A stretch of 64,000 bases of DNA, taken from Neodontobutis hainanensis (taxonomy: Eukaryota; Chordata; Actinopteri; Gobiiformes; Odontobutidae). Location: contig JALDNG010000002.1 of NCBI GenBank assembly GCA_024349245.1, forward strand, positions 1-64,000, in the 5' to 3' direction. Position 1 is the stretch's first letter. Each line of letters opens with the position of its first letter. Positions 58,483-64,000 of this stretch are shown here, one piece after another. The notes under the pieces were generated by a model. It was not told where the DNA came from and did no database searches. It saw nothing but the letters and a program-made list of their open reading frames with translations. Made by a program: the position numbers and the translations under genes.

Positions 58483-58680
58483 ATTCATTCATTTTCTGCT
58501 GCTAATTCTTTAATGCACACCCTGGACAAACACTCTTTCGGAGACAATGACAGACAACCATTCAGTCTCAATTTAGGATTCACAAACATTAATTTTAGAT
58601 GCATTTCTTTGGATGGTGGGAGGATCCTGGAACCGTCTTCTTGCTGTGAAGTAGGAGTGCTAACCACTCTTCTGTCCCTA
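58483..58680 (-). mobile_element. SINE family A, degraded minus-strand copy
   Basis: TCATTCATTTTCTGCTGCTA, then CACCCTGGACA, GACAGACAACCATTCAG and the end GAGTGCTAACCACTCTTCTG parallel the inverse of the copy at 14177, with internal deletions. Confidence 0.7.
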
Positions 58681-61600
58681 ATGCTGAACAATTCAAATGA
58701 ACGATTTACATTAGCTGATTAATCAAATATATATCTCCCAATCCAATTCTTAATTTGAATATTAATAACACAAAATTATGAGCTATAAAAATACTCCTAG
58801 ATCTTTTGCAATAATCCCAATGTTCCTAAAATTATATATCCTAAAACATTGTTATTAAAATCTAAAGTAGTATTAGTATCTAAAGTATTTATAATTTAAA
58901 TTGATAATTTAAGGGGCAAATACAACTTAAAGGTTGTGTGTTTGTACAACATTAAAGAGACAGAGTATTACTCAAAGTGCTGTGATTCTGTGGAACCAAC
59001 TGGACAGTAGCATAAAGGGTGTGGCAACATTACCACAATTTAAAAAATCATGTAATAACTAATTGTTAATATAACAAATAATATTAATTAATATAAATAA
59101 TCAAATAATTTGATTGGAAAAAATGATTTATATAACGATAATTAATTAATGATAATTAAAATGGTATAAATGATAGCTGTTGGTTTTTTCTATTAATTGT
59201 GAATTGTTGTGGTTGTTTTTGTGTTTCTTTGGTTTTGCTTTGTTTTTTAATTATGCATGTTTTTATTTTATTTTTTTTTTCTTCTAGGTTTGCGACTTCA
59301 GCCTATACAATTTCAGTCATTATCTTTTGTTTAAAATTAAATATATATGGTATTTTTTATTATTCTTTTTGACTAAAATAAATAAATATAATTCAAAATC
59401 TAACCATAAAATTTAAATCATGTGAAAATGTTTTCCAAGCATTTATTATGTTAAAAATGCATCTTCACTACATATTCTCTGCAATAATGCAGTTGGGAGA
59501 CTGCGTAGGGTAAGCGCCTGATTGGGAAACGTGTTGCCCATTGCCCTCCTCTCTTCACCGCCACAGGGCTGTCGTGTGGCCACACCTGGCTCAGAGACCG
59601 CTGTTCTGCATGCACAACGGCTTTGTCCGACATACAGCTTGTGGCGAGCTTTCTGCTGATATAGTAGTCTACTGTAGACAAATGCAGGGGTTACTCTACT
59701 CAAACAGGGTCAACATCTCCCCTGTGGTGCTTTGGTGTTCAGCTACTGACTGGGATCTGAGGTAAAAAAGGACAACAATGTGAAAAATAGTGACTGATGT
59801 AGGCCTGTTGCTTCTGTTTCTCCCTGGGGACTTCATATGGTTTTTAGGTTTACACTTAAAAGTAATTTTTTAAGTACTTTAGTAGCAGCCGAAAATAGCC
59901 TCACTCAGTCTTTGTGTGAGTGTAGTAGAACCCTGACCTTTTGCTGACAGGCTAGGAGAAAAAAAAACATGTGTAGTCCCCAGATGCTTTGACACAGGGA
60001 TGTCCAGAGGGCAATGTGATGGCTAGTGGGCCTTTGGGAACCAGCAGGGGGCAGGGCAAGAGGTCCAGATGTGTGAATACCCCACAGCTATGCACCAACC
60101 ATGGCCTTGGATGACATGACCTTCCCCAAGGGGTGAGACATAACTGTGGTAAAGTATCAGGCTGTGCAGGGCTCACTGGTGGCTCTGGTCTGTGTGTGAA
60201 GAGTGTGTTTACTGCAGGACATAAATCTGTTTCTAGTCACTTGTGGGGACTCATGGAGACAAAATACAGGTAACCATCAAATAATTCATTGTTTTTGAGC
60301 GTTTGGTTTTAAGGTTTAAGTTGAGTCAGGCTTGTACTATAGATTTTTTGGGGCTGATTGACCATCTGCTTTACCCTTGTTGACAATAGGAAAAAATTAG
60401 GAAAAATTCTGGTCCGGTACTTCCCTCGTGTGAGAGCTCAACTTTACAATCTTGCCACATGGCAGTTTTATTGAAGCCATGTCATATTTTTCATTTTCAT
60501 TTTTGTTCATTGCATGAGTGCTCTCTATGTCCCATCCGGCCAGTAAAAACAACATTTAAAATGTTTTCTAACTTGTCTAAATGCATTTTCCGCATGTAAT
60601 ATACTCAGCAAATAAACATGACAAATAATGAAGCTGGATTAGATGGATTAGGTAAGCATTAGATATATACAGTTTGTTCATTGCCAGCCTGCAACTGTGA
60701 GGCTTTGTCTTAAAAGTGTCTGAAACAGAATGACTCACTAAGCAGTATGGTAGATTGACAAGCATTAAACAAGGTCTTATACACTTTTCTTATGATACAG
60801 TGTAAGATGATCTGTGCATTGTGTAATAACTGCTTCTGAATTAATTATCATTTCCTAAATCCTGTGCCATGAGCCAAAGTTTTAAAGGTAATGTTAGGGC
60901 TGGAAAGTCAGTTGAGGATAATTTTTTAAGCCAATGCAATTTTGCCTCAAGTCATAAAAAAACAGCCTGTATGCAGAGGGATTCACGTAGAAGTCTTTCA
61001 GCAGCTTAAAGCAATTCTCGTTTGCAGTTCATCTGTGAAAGTTGAGTTTTTATCTTGCTCTCTGCAAAGAGATGAGATTCAATCACGGCGATGTGTGCTT
61101 GTAAGACAAAAGTTAGTTCATCAGCATGAAATACTGTGGAAAGACTGAGTGCCCATTTGACTATTTTGAGTCTACTGTACCTTATGAACTGCAGCACACG
61201 GCATGCCATTAGAGAAGGAGATTGCTTTTTAAGTGCTATCAGTACAGAGTATACTGTTTAATCTGAAAAGATTTATGGAAGGAAATCACCCAAGTAAAAA
61301 TTGTAGATGCCATTTGTCAGGCAGAATGGAAATTACAGCCATAATTTTCACAACCGGACACAGATGAGACCTTATAACCACATAAAGCCCTCAAGGTCCG
61401 TGTGCTCGTTTTTAATGCTCCCCTCTGCATTGGCTTGACCTGCAGGAGTGAGTAGCTGCTTTGTGCACCACGTAGCCCTCTAGGTCCTGCTCATTACCCA
61501 GATCTTTACTTTAGGAGTCTCACATTGGCAGAAAGACTAGATCATGAACAGGAAGTAAAGCTGTATGAACATGGACTGAAATGGTATTTCAATTTGACAA

Positions 61601-63214
61601 ATGCTTGATGGTGGGTGTTTGTCAATCTTACAATGTCTCCCTGGTGAGCTTTAAGGATTTCAGGAAAAAAATTAGCATCTCCAATTTCCTTTCTTTTTAT
61701 TGCTTTCCAAATCCAGTTTCTGAAACTAAATGCAACCCTCAATATCTCAAGTGAATGTAATGTTACAAGAAACACGGATAAACAAATTATAAACATTAGC
61801 GCTAAAAAGTTTTATGTGACAGAAAGACGCATATCAAATGCCCTTGTTTTAGTGAGGCATACCCTTTTATCAATTTCGCTTGTAACTGTACAAAATAACT
61901 AAAGCACTTTCCTTTTAAAACAAACCAATTCTCTCTTACGTTAATCTTTCACCTTGGGTTTTGTTTAGACCAGACAGCATATATTAGGGGTTTAAAAAAG
62001 AAAGCAAAACAATCCTCAGAACAAGGCAATGTTTAAATAACATAAACCCTTCTGAACAGACATTTTGCAAAACATTTACAAGAAAAAGACTTGTTCTATA
62101 CTTTACTCAAAAAAATTGTGTCCCATGTTTTTTGTGTCCTGCCCACTGACCTAACCCCTTTAATGATAGCTAACAAAATGAAGCCTTGGTTTGACTTAGG
62201 TTAGGACAAGGTTTGCAAACCCAAGGGCTCTATGACAATATGTATAGACCATTGTTACGCCTTACGAATGAGAACAGGTTGTTCAGACACAATGCATTGC
62301 TTTCCCGTCTGCACACACATTGCAGTGCTGAATAATTTTGAATGCTTTTTCCGATTTTGAGATAAGAATGACAGGAAAAAACAGGGAAGATGGGTTCCGG
62401 GGGCAGTCAGGTTCAGGTTTCACCCCACCTTCTGGAAAGTGTCGGTGCCTTTGAGCCTCCTCGCTGATGAATAACCATGTCACCCAAAAATGGATGTTTC
62501 AAGTAAATGCACCCAGAAAATACAGTTTAGAGAAGCACAGCAGATGAAATAGGCTGTAAAATGGACCATCCATCATATTGTCTAACAAAAAGTGACACAT
62601 GGGGAAGGGTTTAAAGCACTTTTCATTAGGCTTCTGCAACACTGGCTATCCAGATCACAAGACTAAATAATGACCTCTGCACCAAAAGTGTTTTTCAACG
62701 AGCAGGAGACACAAGACAGACTGTAGTCCAAGCCTTCTCCATTTCAGACCCTCTCTTTTCCACTCTTCCAACCAGAAAATAAAATGTCATCTATTTTGTA
62801 ATGTCTGCCTGTCCCTTAAATATAAATCCCTGGTCTCTGGCTGAAGACTGTGAATGATATAGACTGTAGAAGAAAATGTACAGCTGCAAAAGCCCTTCTA
62901 GAAAATGTCTTCAATAAGTGTCCTTGACCATGAATCTATTAAGAGTGACAAGGTTCAGAAGATAAAAACTCTTTTCCAGGGTCTGGTAAAGTTCCTGTTA
63001 ATGGTGAACACCTTTTGATGCTTCTGGTACGGAACAAACTTAATGGATGCATTCATTTGCATGCGCAAGGCTGATATATATTCACAATTGAGTGACAAAG
63101 AATTCACCACCATATGCAGTAACTTGCAAACAGCAGCGTAAAGAATGTGAATTACAGTTTCAGCTCGATGAATAACTTAAGCACCTGTCTTGTTTACATA
63201 CATTTCTGTCCGTA
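58681..63214. other. 4.5 kb without supported genes
   Basis: 58700-59450 is very AT-rich. 59500-59760 is more GC-rich with overlapping minus-strand ORFs but no splice or family support. 60840-61500 is non-repetitive and non-coding. No RNA gene or repeat family is recognised. Confidence 0.5.
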
Positions 63215-63720
63215 GCCTAGCATTTACAGATAAACCTTGTTTGACACGTTTGAGGCTGTCAGCAGCTCACTGATCTCAGACGTCCACTGGCTGCTGTCTG
63301 TTGTTAAATGCAAGAGGTGGTCCAAGTTTTTCCTTTTGCAAATCTGTTGCTCCACTACCTCAAACAGAGTTTCCAAACTACCTATAGTTGAACCAGCCTG
63401 CTCTACTAGTTTTCCAAGTTGCCTACAATCTGCCCCCTTCCCCAACAGACTGCTGCATAAAAATCAGAGTTAGCCATTACTGCCTGATAAAACATATGCA
63501 GCAGATTACTGTTTACATTAAATGACCGTACTTAGAAAATATAGACAGTTATGGCCTTTCCTATAAAGCCCATCTATCTTTATGGACCAGTGCTGCTTGT
63601 TGTCCAGACGCACTCCCAGGTTTTTATAGGTGGACACTATTTCAATGTCCTCTCCACGGGTCACAGTTTGAGGTGAGGGTGTATCACACTAAAGTCAATT
63701 ACATTCTCTTAAGTTTTTTT
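63215..63720 (-). mobile_element. LINE reverse-transcriptase C-terminal fragment
   Basis: On the minus strand 63720-63540 gives ENVIDF, then EDIEIVSTYKNLGVRLDNKQ and GLYRKGHNC. 63520-63440 gives FYAAVCWGRG, and 63445-63224 the open stretch KLVEQAGSTIGSLETLFEVV. These are consecutive blocks of the fish LINE domain downstream of the catalytic YADD (VIDFR..., YKYLGV, FYxxVCWG, KLVRKAGSVxG). At least two frame changes occur. The 73-codon ORF here is therefore transposon-derived, not a host exon. The catalytic part would lie beyond about 63720 but is not recognisable there. Confidence 0.75.
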
Positions 63721-64000
63721 GGCTCCTGAAATGTGGAGCCTTTGTCAGCCTTAATCAGTGTGTGTTTGCACTTTGATTTGCCCAGACAATACAGCCAGCA
63801 ATATTCTTAAATATAATATTCAATTTAATTCAAGCCCTAGCAACATGCAACAATTCAACATTTTCTCTTAAATGTCTGTGTAATGAGGACTTGTCACGAA
63901 CATTCATCCATTGATTTATGAAATAGAATGGACTAATTACATGCGGGATAAATTAACCATGGAGGAAGTGGAACATTTACATTTAGCTCTGAAAAGAGAA
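63721..64000. other. no gene seen
   Basis: AT-rich sequence to the window edge. No recognised feature. Confidence 0.5.

Noticed and set aside
63224..63445. 73-codon minus-strand ORF resembling a host exon
   Set aside because: Its neighbours 63540-63720 and 63440-63520 read as consecutive blocks of a LINE reverse-transcriptase C-terminus, and the ORF fits the next block, so it is transposon-derived.
1..64000. CRISPR arrays, operons or a phage/bacterial defence locus
   Set aside because: The sequence is vertebrate nuclear DNA; repeats are eukaryotic transposons and microsatellites, with no spaced direct-repeat array.

Overview
The window is vertebrate nuclear DNA, almost certainly from a teleost fish. 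It is AT-rich, has long (TA)n arrays and no operons or dense coding. Its recognisable content is the usual teleost repeat set: L2-type LINEs, a Rex3 (RTE clade) LINE, an R4/Dong (Rex6-like) LINE, a Ty3/gypsy element, Tc1/mariner and hAT-type DNA transposons, and two tRNA-derived SINE families. No complete host gene can be demonstrated.

Layout. At 1-750 lies the 3' end of a plus-strand gene: an acidic Thr/Glu/Lys-rich coding tail with one frame break, a stop and an AATAAA signal. From 1.2 to 8.8 kb there is a transposon block: a nearly full-length dead L2 (minus strand), then a Ty3/gypsy 5' LTR with gag and protease cut off before reverse transcriptase, then a decayed Tc1 copy. At 9.3-9.5 kb is a coding-like minus-strand exon candidate. 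At 11.95-13.57 kb, imperfect 25-bp terminal inverted repeats enclose a GC-rich stretch that looks like a tiny spliced transcription unit; this is the least explained structure here. At 14-18.5 kb there are SINEs, one with a perfect 13-bp target duplication. At 20.6-25.3 kb is a dense pile of remnants: R4, a Tc1 scrap, Rex3, a second L2 and two SINEs. At 25.9-27.1 kb is a TA-flanked Tc1/mariner-type element keeping the N-terminus of its transposase.

From 27 kb rightwards the sequence is mostly unique-looking AT-rich non-coding DNA. It is interrupted by a GACCAGGAC-type minisatellite (29.1 kb), (TA)n arrays, LINE scraps, a probable solo LTR (36.96 kb), two small hAT-type elements (37.6 and 48.2 kb) and further SINEs. 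Three short exon-like segments (38.98, 39.36 and 43.71 kb) have good splice-site context but no recognised product. Several homeobox-site-rich stretches (about 40.3, 47.3 and 56.5 kb) read like candidate conserved non-coding elements; this cannot be tested without alignment. The right edge is a LINE reverse-transcriptase fragment.

I found no convincing new multi-gene system. The transposon ORFs are all broken. Family assignments rest on motifs recalled from known families, not on searches.
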